64,000 nt of DNA from assembly GCA_044226525.1 (NCBI GenBank), contig JBGAGV010000022.1:83838-147837 (forward strand), in the 5' to 3' direction. The number at the start of each line of letters is the position of its first letter. The stretch's first letter is position 1. A program made the position numbers and the translations under genes. The DNA is from VFJQ01 sp044226525. Lineage in GTDB: Bacteria > Verrucomicrobiota > Verrucomicrobiia > Chthoniobacterales > Chthoniobacteraceae. Of the stretch, positions 34,405-43,138 are shown one piece after another. The notes beneath the pieces were generated by a model. The model saw only the letters and a program-made list of their open reading frames with translations. It was not told the origin of the DNA and made no database searches.

Positions 34405-35076
34405 ATGTTCCGCGCCGCCCTGCTCTTCTCCCTCTTCGGCTTGACCGCATTTGCGGCTGACTCGGTGCCGATCTTCAACGGACGCGACCTGACGGGCTGG
34501 GACGGCGACCCGCGGCTTTGGTCGGTGAAGGATGGAGTGATCCGCGGCGAGACGACGCTGCAGGCGCTGCCAAAAGGGAACACCTTCCTGATCTGGCGCG
34601 GCGGCGTGCTGAAAGATTTCGAGTTGAAGCTCCAGTTCCGCATCCAGAACGGCAACAGCGGCGTGCAATACCGCAGCAAGGACCTCGGCCACTGGGTCGT
34701 CTCGGGCTATCAGGCCGAGATTGAAAACAAGCAGGGGAAGGTCGGTTTCCTCTACGAAGAAAAAGGCCGCAAATTTCTCGTAAACGTTGGCGAAAAAGTC
34801 GAAGCGGGCGCCGACCACAAACTCAAAGTTGTCGGCTCCCTGGGCGACAAAAACCGCGACTTCATCGCCAAAGGTTATTACCGGGAGAAGACGTGGAACG
34901 AATATCGCATCGTGGCACGCGGAAACCACGTGCAGCATTTCCTCAACGGCTTCCAGACCATCGACCTCGTCGATAACGATCCGGCCCGTTTGTCCGAAGG
35001 CATTCTCGCCTTCCAGATTCATGCCGGTCCACCGATGCTGGTTGAGTTCAAGGACGTGCTGCTGAAGGCGCAGTGA
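34405..35076 (+). CDS. Secreted DUF1080 (3-keto-disaccharide hydrolase) protein
   Basis: 223 residues from the ATG at 34405, which gives the signal peptide MFRAALLFSLFGLTAFAAD; a long upstream extension of the frame is antisense to leuB and rejected. The single domain begins SVPIFNGRDLTGWDGDPRLW and contains FELKLQFRIQNGNSGVQYRS, YQAEIENKQ and WNEYRIVARGNHVQHFLNG, which are DUF1080 hallmarks. Some family members hydrolyse 3-keto glycosides; others bind carbohydrate. Very common in PVC bacteria. It likely acts in the periplasm. Confidence 0.9.
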   Translation: MFRAALLFSLFGLTAFAADSVPIFNGRDLTGWDGDPRLWSVKDGVIRGETTLQALPKGNTFLIWRGGVLKDFELKLQFRIQNGNSGVQYRSKDLGHWVVSGYQAEIENKQGKVGFLYEEKGRKFLVNVGEKVEAGADHKLKVVGSLGDKNRDFIAKGYYREKTWNEYRIVARGNHVQHFLNGFQTIDLVDNDPARLSEGILAFQIHAGPPMLVEFKDVLLKAQ

Positions 35077-35090
35077 GCGATCGAGCGCCC

Positions 35091-36407
35091 CTACTGAATC
35101 GGCAGCATCAGTTTCACCCGCTCCTTGCCGCGGAGCACCGTCGTCTTCACCTGCTCGCCGGGGTTTTTGGCAATGAGGCGCCCGATCACTTCGCCTTCGC
35201 TGAGGCGGCTTTTGGCGCCGTCGATCTCGACGATCACGTCGTCCTTTTGAAATCCGGCTTTTCCCGCAGCGGCGTGTTTGCCGAATTTGCCCACGGCGAT
35301 GGCGGAAAGCGCGAGCCCATCACGCGAAAGGCCGCGGTTCGTGCGCTCTTCGTCGCTCAGATCGGCGAGGCGCAGACCACCCAGCGCCATGCCACGCATG
35401 CCCCAGGTGCCGACGCGTGAGTTGATATCCGAGCTGGTCCGCCAGCCCGCCGGGAGGTGGAAGCTGAGCGGGCGCTCGGCTTCACCGTGGCGAATGACGA
35501 CAGGCAACTCGCCCGCGTCGGGAGCGGTGTGCAACGCCCAACTCACATCGGCGATCGAGATGAGCGACTGGCCGCCGAGTAAGACAAGCTCATCGCCTGC
35601 CTGCATGCCGGTGCGAGCGGCGACGGAATCGGGAGCGACCGATTCGACGCGCGTAGCGCGGTCGGCCGCGAGAGTCAGGCCGATGGTTTCCGGCGCGGGC
35701 TGCGGGTAGATCCACGTTTGCGGGATGGTCTGCCCGCGATCGCGAAAGGACGTGCGAATGGCGTCGCCGATCATGTGGCAATGCACGCAACTCGCGGAGA
35801 CTTTGCCCTCCCAATCGAGCGCGATCTTATAACGCGCGGACAGCGCGGGGATCTCCACCGGGGTCTTGAATGGAATTGGCAGCCCCTGCTTGCCGGCGAG
35901 CAAAGATCGGTTGGCAGGGTAGCCGCGATGAATCGCCATGGCTCCTTCGAGCGCGCGCCTGTAACCCGCCGTGGTCTTTTCCTGGGGATCGCGCTGATGT
36001 TTCCACGAGCCATAGCGACCATACACCGTGCCGTCGCCATTGAAGAATAACGCGGAAAAGGAAAGGTCGTAGTCGAACTGGAAGCGCGCCAGATCGAGCG
36101 CGTTCGCATTAATCACCCGGACGCAGACAAACTGCTGGTGCAACGGGGCCAGCTCGGGGTTCTCGGCGGCGACTTCCTGATCGATCCCCATGCATGCCAT
36201 GCAGGGCACGCAGCGCAGGACGACGAGCAACGGTTTACCCGTGCGCTTCGCCTCGGCGAACCCGACCTCGACGTCGTTGTAAATCCAGCGCGTTCCCTTC
36301 TCCATCGCCGCCCGATCCTTGCGCACCGCGCCCTCACGATCGGGGACCGTTTCGGCGAGACCCGAAACCGCGAGGAGCAAGAGCAAAAGGAAAGTGGGGG
36401 CTTTCAT
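35091..36407 (-). CDS. Secreted thioredoxin-fold, CxxCH and PDZ protein (Trx7/PDZ type)
   Basis: 438 residues with signal peptide MKAPTFLLLLLLAVSGLAE. A thioredoxin-like N-terminal half carries LRCVPCMACMG (Cys66, Cys69 and Cys72). In the middle is a haem c motif SCVHCH at 207-211. Two PDZ domains follow (VAPDSVAARTGMQAGDELV and KAGFQKDDVIVEIDG). This layout matches the 'Trx7/PDZ domain-containing (seleno)protein' family of PVC bacteria, some members of which use selenocysteine; this one has ordinary cysteines. It is probably a periplasmic redox protein. It lies 14 bases from the convergent DUF1080 gene. Confidence 0.8.
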   Translation of the reverse strand: MKAPTFLLLLLLAVSGLAETVPDREGAVRKDRAAMEKGTRWIYNDVEVGFAEAKRTGKPLLVVLRCVPCMACMGIDQEVAAENPELAPLHQQFVCVRVINANALDLARFQFDYDLSFSALFFNGDGTVYGRYGSWKHQRDPQEKTTAGYRRALEGAMAIHRGYPANRSLLAGKQGLPIPFKTPVEIPALSARYKIALDWEGKVSASCVHCHMIGDAIRTSFRDRGQTIPQTWIYPQPAPETIGLTLAADRATRVESVAPDSVAARTGMQAGDELVLLGGQSLISIADVSWALHTAPDAGELPVVIRHGEAERPLSFHLPAGWRTSSDINSRVGTWGMRGMALGGLRLADLSDEERTNRGLSRDGLALSAIAVGKFGKHAAAGKAGFQKDDVIVEIDGAKSRLSEGEVIGRLIAKNPGEQVKTTVLRGKERVKLMLPIQ

Positions 36408-36412
36408 GGGGA

Positions 36413-36511
36413 ACTAAGAATGATGAATTAAGAATTCTCCGCGAGCAAGCCGCGCGACGAAGACGTGGGCTCCGTCTCCATTCTTAACTTTTAATTCTGA
36501 ATTCTTAACTC
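36413..36511. repeat. Intergenic inverted repeat, family B, copy 1
   Basis: Left arm at 36413-36438 (aactaagaatgatgaattaa onward) and right arm at 36479-36511 (attcttaacttttaattctg onward) are inverted copies of the word attaagaat. They enclose about 40 bases of GC-rich sequence. The unit fills the whole gap between the FHA gene stop and the Trx/PDZ gene start. Confidence 0.8.
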
Positions 36512-36512
36512 C

Positions 36513-37508
36513 TTATGAAATCCGCTGCGTCTTCGGAACCACCTTGGGCACCGCCGCCGGCGAGCCGGGCCGAGCGGGGAAAGGTTTGAGCGGTGCGGTC
36601 GCTTTCGGCTGGGTAACGGTCGTCGCCGATGCGGCCTGCAATGGAATGGGCGGCTTGCCCGGGGTCGCCGGTTTTGCCGAAGCGGCGGCGGGCACTGCCG
36701 GGGCGGAAGGCGCCACGGGTTTGGCTCGCTGGAAGAGCGGCTGGGCGAGGTCCGGATCGAATTTCGGCTCAGCCGCTTTCGGGCGCGCTTCGGGCGGGGT
36801 GACCGCTGCCTTCGGCTGGGCCGGTGCCGGCGCGGCCGGCGTGGAGGCCGCGGCAGGTTGGGCGGGGCTCGCCTTCACCGGAACGACGCGGACTGCGGGA
36901 GCCGCGGTGCGCGACTTTTCAAATTCACGCTGGAGGACATCGCGGTCATGCCGGATCACGGCCAGTTCGGATTTCAGCCGCTCGATCTCGCGATCCCGCT
37001 CGCCGACGATTTCAACCAGCGACGTATTCTCTCCGACCACACGATCGAAGTCGGCCTGCGGCACCATCGCGCCCGCGCTTTCCGCGTGAGCTTTCAGCAG
37101 CGCCTCGCGCTCGTGGCGCATGGCCTCCACCTGCTTCTTCAAATCCGCCACCTCCCGGATCAGCCCCTCGCGTTCGGACTGCGAGATGAGGTGGATCGAC
37201 TCGGCCGTTTCCTCGGCACCGTTCGGATCGAATTCGCACTCCACTCCGCCAAACGCGATGCGGCAGGCTTCGCGCAGATGGAAATCGCTCACGGCCTGTC
37301 CGTTCACCATCAGGCCATTCGTCGCCTCGAGATCGTGAAGCCGGTAGTGGTCGCCGTCTTCGACAATCTCGGCGTGATGAGCGGAGACGGTGCGGTCGCG
37401 AATTTGCACGGTGTTATCGGGCAGACGCCCAATGGTGATGCGGCCGCCGCGTAGCGGCACGGGCACGGTGGTTCCGGATTCGGGAAAAGGAATGCGAAGG
37501 GTCGCCAT
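36513..37508 (-). CDS. FHA-domain protein with coiled coil and Pro/Ala-rich tail
   Basis: 331 residues. The FHA domain spans residues 1-95 with ITIGRLPDNTVQIRDRTVSAHH, then LHDLEATNGLMVNGQ, the phosphothreonine-binding Arg and Ser positions being kept. A coiled coil (about 115-200) follows and the C-terminal third is Pro/Ala/Lys-rich and disordered. FHA domains bind phosphothreonine peptides, so a signalling or scaffold role with a Ser/Thr kinase is expected, but no kinase is encoded here. No membrane segment is visible. Confidence 0.85.
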   Translation of the reverse strand: MATLRIPFPESGTTVPVPLRGGRITIGRLPDNTVQIRDRTVSAHHAEIVEDGDHYRLHDLEATNGLMVNGQAVSDFHLREACRIAFGGVECEFDPNGAEETAESIHLISQSEREGLIREVADLKKQVEAMRHEREALLKAHAESAGAMVPQADFDRVVGENTSLVEIVGERDREIERLKSELAVIRHDRDVLQREFEKSRTAAPAVRVVPVKASPAQPAAASTPAAPAPAQPKAAVTPPEARPKAAEPKFDPDLAQPLFQRAKPVAPSAPAVPAAASAKPATPGKPPIPLQAASATTVTQPKATAPLKPFPARPGSPAAVPKVVPKTQRIS

Positions 37509-37597
37509 AGCGGAGGGTTTCGGAAATTATAGCGCACGCGGATGCATGGGAAAGTTTTGATCTCGCCCGATGACCGTAACGGTTTTGTAATCGCGGC

Positions 37598-38689
37598 ATG
37601 AAGCCGCTCGCTCTTCTTCTCGGCCTCGTCTGCTGCGCCGCGGCGATGGATCGAGTGCATGTATCAGGAAACGGACGTGGGTTTGTCCTGAATCCATCGG
37701 GCGCGACCTTCCATCCGTGGGGATTCAACTACGGCAATGGAGGGCGGCTGATGGAGGATTTCTGGGACACGGACTGGAAAACACTCGCGGACGATTTTGC
37801 CGAGATGCACGCACTCGGGGCCAACGTGGTGCGCGTGCATCTGCAGGTCGGGAAATTCATGGATGCGCCGGATCAGCCGAATGCCCACGGCCTCGCGCAC
37901 TTTGCACGACTGTTGCAGCTCGCGGAGGAGACAGGGCTGTATCTCGACGTGACGGGGCTGGCTTGTTATCGGCCCAGCGACACGCCCGCCTGGTATGATG
38001 CGCTCGACGAAGCGGGGCGCTGGGCGGCGCAGGCCGCGTTTTGGGAAGCCATCGCGGAGGCGGGCGCAAAAAGCCGCGCGGTATTCTGCTACGATTTGAT
38101 GAACGAGGCGATCTCCCCCGCGGGCAAACGCGAGCCGGGACAATGGCGCTCGGGCAGTTCGTTCGGGGGTTACGATTTTCTGCAATACATCGCGCTCGAT
38201 CCGGCAGGACGCTCCCGCGAAAAGATTGTCTCGCAGTGGGTCGAGCGGATGACGACGGCCATTCGGAAACACGATCGCGAGGCGCTGATCACGGCGGGGC
38301 TGCTGCCGTGGTCGCGGAAGCTCGGGCATTTGTCCGGCTTCGTGCCGGAGAAAGTCGCCGGGCAGTTCAACTTCATCGCCGCGCACATCTACCCGGACGA
38401 GAAGCTGCCCGAGGAGGCGATGGAGGCGCTACGCGTGTGCGCGGCGGGCAAGCCGGTAGTGATCGAGGAGATCTTTCCTCTATCGTGCGGAGTGCCGCAG
38501 CTCGAAAAATTTCTACGCGATTCACGCGAGGTCACTTGCGGATGGGTCGGACATTACGGCGGCCAGCCGATCGCGGAACTCGACACCTTGGAACGCGCCG
38601 GGAAACTTACACTGTCCCAGGCGATCTATCGCGAATGGCAGCGGCTGATGGTGCGGCTGAAGCCGGAGCTGGCGCCGGAGGCCAAATGA
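37598..38689 (+). CDS. Secreted GH5-like glycoside hydrolase
   Basis: 363 residues with signal sequence MKPLALLLGLVCCAAAM. The TIM-barrel pattern includes HPWGFNYGNGG, LGANVVRVHLQVGKFM, the acid/base motif CYDLMNEA with Glu170, AAHIYPDE and the nucleophile strand VVIEEIFPL with Glu290 or Glu291. These fit clan GH-A, nearest to GH5-like cellulase/mannanase domains. The substrate is not known. It is a stand-alone gene 60 bases ahead of a PHP phosphoesterase, possibly co-transcribed. Confidence 0.78.
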   Translation: MKPLALLLGLVCCAAAMDRVHVSGNGRGFVLNPSGATFHPWGFNYGNGGRLMEDFWDTDWKTLADDFAEMHALGANVVRVHLQVGKFMDAPDQPNAHGLAHFARLLQLAEETGLYLDVTGLACYRPSDTPAWYDALDEAGRWAAQAAFWEAIAEAGAKSRAVFCYDLMNEAISPAGKREPGQWRSGSSFGGYDFLQYIALDPAGRSREKIVSQWVERMTTAIRKHDREALITAGLLPWSRKLGHLSGFVPEKVAGQFNFIAAHIYPDEKLPEEAMEALRVCAAGKPVVIEEIFPLSCGVPQLEKFLRDSREVTCGWVGHYGGQPIAELDTLERAGKLTLSQAIYREWQRLMVRLKPELAPEAK

Positions 38690-38749
38690 AGGCTGGCACT
38701 CGCCAACTCACGGGCGGCCACGGGCACGGAGGGTGATCTTCCTTCACGC

Positions 38750-39469
38750 ATGGGATCAGCCGACCTCCACGTTCACACCACTGCCAGCGACGGGATGATG
38801 AGCCCCGCGATGGTGCTCAACTTTGTGTCCGTGGCGACGCCGCTCGATACCATCGCGATCACCGACCACAATACGATGGATGGCTGGGAACGGGCGCGCG
38901 ACTTTGCCACTCGACCCGAGAACGATCACCTGCACGAGTTGGAACTCATCCCTGGCATCGAGGTTTCCAGTCGCGACGGGCACATTATCGGCCTGTGGAT
39001 CGAACGCCCGATCCCCCGCGATCTCGACGCCGCGGAAACGGTGGCAGCCATCCACGAGCAGGGCGGCATCGCGCTGGCGCCTCACCCCTTTGCATGGCTT
39101 CCCGGACTGCCGGAGTTTGCCGGGGTTGGCCGTAAATTTCTCGAGATCGCCTTCGACGCCGTCGAGACCCGCAATTCTACTCCCACCGAGTTGCTCAACA
39201 ACCACCGCACCACCCGGGTGAACCGCACCCACTCGCATCCCCGGTCGGAATACGGCGGGAGTGATGCACACTTTCTCTGGGCCATCGGGCGCACCTGGAC
39301 GGAATATCCTGGCCGCGGTGCCGGCGATCTGCGCACCGCGCTCTGCAACGGACACTCGCAAGCCAACGGTCTGCCGTGGGGCCCGCTGAGCCTGCTGACC
39401 TACTGCCGCGATCGGCTACGCTGGTTTCTGTTCTGCCGCCGCCACGGCGTCCGGCTCCATGATCTGTGA
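38750..39469 (+). CDS. PHP-domain metal-dependent phosphoesterase
   Basis: 239 residues. The PHP metal ligands are visible: LHVHTTASDG, IAITDHNTMDGW, IPGIEVSSRDGH, LAPHPFAW and YGGSDAHFL. PHP phosphoesterases hydrolyse nucleotide or oligonucleotide phosphates with a trinuclear metal site. The C-terminal 50 residues are basic with paired Trp/Phe/Arg residues. The last 54 bases overlap the 3' end of the opposing sterol-desaturase-like gene. The substrate is unknown. Confidence 0.88.
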   Translation: MGSADLHVHTTASDGMMSPAMVLNFVSVATPLDTIAITDHNTMDGWERARDFATRPENDHLHELELIPGIEVSSRDGHIIGLWIERPIPRDLDAAETVAAIHEQGGIALAPHPFAWLPGLPEFAGVGRKFLEIAFDAVETRNSTPTELLNNHRTTRVNRTHSHPRSEYGGSDAHFLWAIGRTWTEYPGRGAGDLRTALCNGHSQANGLPWGPLSLLTYCRDRLRWFLFCRRHGVRLHDL

Positions 39470-40315
39470 ACCAGTCGCCGATTCGATCACGACATGCTTT
39501 CCGGTGAGGCGCGCGAAGGGCTCGATCATCTGACCGACAATACCCTGCGGGAAGTCTTCGGTGACGCCGAAGTTTTCCGGGTAGCGACCTTTCGGCATGT
39601 AGTAGGTGCCGAAGAGGCGGTCGATGAAGGCAAAGAGCCCGGCGAAGTTTTTGTCCCACGCCTCGCGGTCTTTGGAGTGGTGCCAGCGATGGAAGGCCGG
39701 CGAGGCGATAATGCCGCGCAGCGGGCCGAGATCCCAGTTCACATCGGCGTGGAGCAGGATGGCGTAGAAGGTGAAGAACGGCGCCGCGGAGAGCGTGGCG
39801 ATGGAATTGAACCCGAGCAGCAGCAGTGGCGTGACCTGGCAGAATTTAGAGACGAGATCATTTACCGGATGCACCCGCACGCTGCTCATCCAATCGAGGT
39901 CTTCCGAACAATGATGCACCGCATGAAACGGCCACCATTTGCCGGTGTGAAAAAGGCGGTGAGTCCAATACGAAACGATGTCCGCGAGGAGATAAATTTC
40001 GATGATTTGCAACCATAGCGGCTGGCGGGAGACGGGACCAAACCCGTGGAAATGGCCTGCCTTGATCTCCGGCAGGCTGAGCGCGCCAAGGGCAATGAGC
40101 AACACCACCGGCAGGATCACCACCACCTTGCTCAAGCCCTTGCTGACCAGCGGCGTGAGAAACCAATAGAGCGCATCCACGCCCCATCCTTTGCGAATCC
40201 ACGGCTTGCCGCGCTTCGTCCCGAGCAACCGCTCGATCACGAGGAAAATGAGCGAGAGGATGAGAAAGCTAACGGTGAGACCGAGGAAGCTGGGACCGGG
40301 TTTCATGCGTCCCAT
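39416..40315 (-). CDS. Sterol desaturase/fatty acid hydroxylase family membrane protein
   Basis: 299 residues from the ATG at 40315 (40306 is an alternative). Several membrane helices surround the three di-iron histidine boxes: THRLFH, FHAVHHCSED and FHRWHHSKD, matching HX3H, HX2HH and HX2HH. Enzymes of this superfamily hydroxylate or desaturate lipids or sterols in the membrane. In bacteria they may act on hopanoids or carotenoids; no such pathway genes are nearby. The 3' end overlaps the PHP gene tail to tail. Confidence 0.88.
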   Translation of the reverse strand: MGRMKPGPSFLGLTVSFLILSLIFLVIERLLGTKRGKPWIRKGWGVDALYWFLTPLVSKGLSKVVVILPVVLLIALGALSLPEIKAGHFHGFGPVSRQPLWLQIIEIYLLADIVSYWTHRLFHTGKWWPFHAVHHCSEDLDWMSSVRVHPVNDLVSKFCQVTPLLLLGFNSIATLSAAPFFTFYAILLHADVNWDLGPLRGIIASPAFHRWHHSKDREAWDKNFAGLFAFIDRLFGTYYMPKGRYPENFGVTEDFPQGIVGQMIEPFARLTGKHVVIESATGSQIMEPDAVAAAEQKPA

Positions 40316-40372
40316 CAGACGCACCCACAGCACGAACGTTACGCGAAATTTTCGACGCGCCGAAGCTGGCGA

Positions 40373-41584
40373 TCAGTTCACGGTGATCCGCGCCGAACCG
40401 CTGTGCGCATTGGCCGGATCGGTGCGCGGCGCGGGACCGAGACTCAGGAACGCGCCGCGCCCCTCGCCCGGAGTCGCCCCCACAAAGCTGCTGAAGCCGC
40501 CGCGGAATCGCACCAGTTCACCCGTATCAGGGTGGCGGAAAGTCCCGCCAAATCGGGCGGTGAGCGGATTCACCCCGATCCTCACACGATTTGGATTTGG
40601 GCCGGTCACTCTCGCACCGAGAAAGGTAACGTTCAGGGCCACGCTCGCGGTGGTGCCGAGGTTGCCGTCGGTCAGGCGCAGCGTGGCATTGGCGGGCAAC
40701 CGGCTCCCGGTCAACACGGTGGCCAGGTTGCGGTCGCGAGTGTAGCCGCGAGTGTCGAGATCGATGCGTTGATCGATGCCGTTCGGATAGGAGTTCGTGC
40801 GAATTTTGGTGTTCTTCTTTTTGTGCCAGCGAAACGAAGCGACGAGCGTGGCGACCGAGCCGCTCACACCGCGCGTCGAGCGTGCTTCCGATGGCGCGGA
40901 CGAACCCGCGTCCGCATCCGCGAGGCCGAGCAATTGCCCGCCAGCGACGGTCGGCTTTTGCCTATACAAGCCAGCTCGCAGCGCATACTGTTTGCCGCGC
41001 AAGGGCGAGCCCGCCGAATAGGATTGGCCATCCGGCAGCGTGCCCACAAACCGAGTGTTGCGCGCGCCCGTCCTGCCAATCGCGACCACCGCAAAACCAT
41101 CCTCGGCGATTCCGCCCGAGGGAGCCGCTGTGGGATCGATGAAGGCGGTGCGAAGGCCGGGCGCGAGCTGGGACACGACGGTGGCATCGGGCCTGGCACC
41201 GGACAGTGTGAACCCACCGCCATCCGCCGTCGGATCGGTCAGCACGCCGCCGATGGTGCGGCCCGCCGGATCGAGCGCGCAGAAAAGATTCAGCTTGGTG
41301 CCATCGGTCGTCCCCTTCTTGGAAAACTGACGCGTGAGTTGCTGGTTGGCAGCGAAGGCGCCTTTGAAAACATAGACCTGCCCCTGCCAGAAAAGCTTCA
41401 GGCTGGCAGCGCCCCGGTCGTTCATCTCGACAATCAAGAGGCCGCTATTGTCGGGATCGCTGCCGACATTCGCCTCCAGAATGCCGCCATAATTACCGCC
41501 CGCGCCGGAGAAGAGCGGAGCCGCCTGGGCACCCGACACGAGTAGGACAAATCCAAGGGCCATTGAGAACAATCGCGATTTCAT
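40373..41584 (-). CDS. Secreted protein with the same C-terminal-type beta domain as the giant protein
   Basis: 403 residues from the ATG at 41584, giving signal peptide MKSRLFSMALGFVLLVSGAQA. The first half starts GNYGGILEANVG and continues with segments like SLKLFWQGQVYVFKGAFAAN; the second starts RFVGTLPDGQSYSAGSPLRG. Both pieces align by eye with the C-terminal domain of the giant protein at 620-7306 (GTYVGLL, then TFVGNLGEGTAVNQGGALLD). I take this as a shared verrucomicrobial secreted beta domain in two halves. No function is known. It is divergent from the one-haem protein gene at 41733. Confidence 0.65.
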   Translation of the reverse strand: MKSRLFSMALGFVLLVSGAQAAPLFSGAGGNYGGILEANVGSDPDNSGLLIVEMNDRGAASLKLFWQGQVYVFKGAFAANQQLTRQFSKKGTTDGTKLNLFCALDPAGRTIGGVLTDPTADGGGFTLSGARPDATVVSQLAPGLRTAFIDPTAAPSGGIAEDGFAVVAIGRTGARNTRFVGTLPDGQSYSAGSPLRGKQYALRAGLYRQKPTVAGGQLLGLADADAGSSAPSEARSTRGVSGSVATLVASFRWHKKKNTKIRTNSYPNGIDQRIDLDTRGYTRDRNLATVLTGSRLPANATLRLTDGNLGTTASVALNVTFLGARVTGPNPNRVRIGVNPLTARFGGTFRHPDTGELVRFRGGFSSFVGATPGEGRGAFLSLGPAPRTDPANAHSGSARITVN

Positions 41585-41732
41585 GATGCATGGTCTGACG
41601 GGCTGCTCGTCAGTTAATCCGGTCCAAAGATACGCGGTGGATGCACCCGGCAAAATTATTTCTGCCAAGGCAGGTCCGCCAAGTGGGTGGTTGTCCCGAA
41701 TGCCCGGCTGGATTACTCCAAGGGCACCCTCG

Positions 41733-42977
41733 ATGAACCGATCTCTGTTTTCCCTTTTCGCTCCGCTGTTTGCGGCATGGCCGGCGTTTGGCGGGAAGGC
41801 GAATTTCGATCTCGATGCGGAGCCGTTTTCATATCATCAGCGCGGGCTGAAGGATCGGTTCACGGCGCTGAAGGACGATCTGGAGAGCGGGAAACTGGTG
41901 CTGGATGAATCGAGCGAACTCGCCTTTCTGCGCAGCCTGCTGGGGAAGCTGAATGTGCCGGTGTCGTCGCAGATGCTGGTGTTTTCGACGACGAGCCTGC
42001 AACTGCGGCTCATCCGGCAGGACAATCCGCGGGCGCTGTATTTCACGGACGATCTGCACGTGGGATTCATCCCGGGCGGGAGGATCGAGATCGTGTCGCT
42101 CGATCCGGAACTCGGGGCGATTTTTTACATCTTCGACATCCCGCGCGGCGGGCAGCCGGTGCGCGCGGAACGCTCGGAGCGCTGCATGAATTGCCACTCC
42201 GACGATGACACGAGCGGCGTGCCGGGCATCGTGATCAAATCGGTGGTGCCGGGACCGACCGGCGGAAGTCTCGATTCCTTCCGGCAGGAACGCACGGGGC
42301 ACGACATCCCGTTTCGCGAACGATTCGGCGGTTGGTATGTGACGGGCAAAAGCGCGATCGCCGATCACTGGGGCAACACGTTCGGGCGCTACAATGGCGG
42401 CGAACTCACCAAGGTATCCCTCGATCCCACTACGCGGTTCGACGCATCGAAATATCTGCTGCCGACGAGCGATATTCTGCCCCAACTCGTCCACGAACAT
42501 CAGGCCGGATTCATCAATCGCGTGGTGCATGCGGGCTACGCCGCGCGCGGAATTCTGCACACCAGCAAGGGCAAACTCACACCCGAACAATCCGCGCAAC
42601 TCGACGAGCAGGCGCGCATCGTCACCCGCTACGTTCTCTTCGCCGACGAAGCCCCCCTGCCCACGGGCGGCGTGACTGGCGATGCTGCGTTCAAAGCCGA
42701 TTTCCTCCGCAATCGCCACGCAGGCCCGATGGGCGCATCGCTGAAAGACTTCGACCTCAAGACGCGAATGTTTCGCTACCGGTGCAGCTATCTCATCTAT
42801 AGCCCGATCTTCACGGCGCTGCCGAAGGAGCTAAAAGACCGGATCTATCGCCAGATGGGCGCGGCGCTGAACTGGACGAAGCCCGCGCCCGAGTATGCGT
42901 ATCTTCCCACGGCGGAGAAGCAGGCGATTGTGGCGATTTTGCGGCAGACGATGACGGGACCACCGACAGGTTGGTAA
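41733..42977 (+). CDS. Secreted one-haem CxxCH protein of unknown function
   Basis: 414 residues from the ATG at 41733; upstream in-frame sequence belongs to the divergent promoter region. A hydrophobic start (MNRSLFSLFAPLFAAWPAFG) suggests export. One haem c site is seen, CMNCHSD with Cys151 to His155, followed by DIPFRERFGGWYVTG and RNRHAGPMG. The protein has the look of PVC-group proteins that accompany secreted redox enzymes, but I cannot give a named family. The terminal part reads EYAYLPTAEKQAIVAILRQT. The N-terminal region resembles no common cytochrome. Confidence 0.65.
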   Translation: MNRSLFSLFAPLFAAWPAFGGKANFDLDAEPFSYHQRGLKDRFTALKDDLESGKLVLDESSELAFLRSLLGKLNVPVSSQMLVFSTTSLQLRLIRQDNPRALYFTDDLHVGFIPGGRIEIVSLDPELGAIFYIFDIPRGGQPVRAERSERCMNCHSDDDTSGVPGIVIKSVVPGPTGGSLDSFRQERTGHDIPFRERFGGWYVTGKSAIADHWGNTFGRYNGGELTKVSLDPTTRFDASKYLLPTSDILPQLVHEHQAGFINRVVHAGYAARGILHTSKGKLTPEQSAQLDEQARIVTRYVLFADEAPLPTGGVTGDAAFKADFLRNRHAGPMGASLKDFDLKTRMFRYRCSYLIYSPIFTALPKELKDRIYRQMGAALNWTKPAPEYAYLPTAEKQAIVAILRQTMTGPPTGW

Positions 42978-43138
42978 AATCCGAAATTCGAAGCACGAAA
43001 ACCGAAACAAATCCCAATCGTTGGAAAACGGGGAAGAAATTCTGAAACGCTCAGCGCGGGCGTGTTTTGAGATTTTTGATTTTCCCCATTCAGTTCGCCG
43101 TTTGTTTCGGATTTCGGATTTGGGATTTCGAATTTTCC
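42976..43138. repeat. Dispersed intergenic element, family A, copy 2
   Basis: The same layout as 21173-21326: aaaatccgaaattcgaagca at the left and gtttgtttcggatttcggat at the right as inverted arms, with a matching middle (ggaaaacggggaagaaattc ... gaaacgctcag). It begins at the stop codon of the preceding gene and abuts the terminator of the rhodanese gene. Confidence 0.8.
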
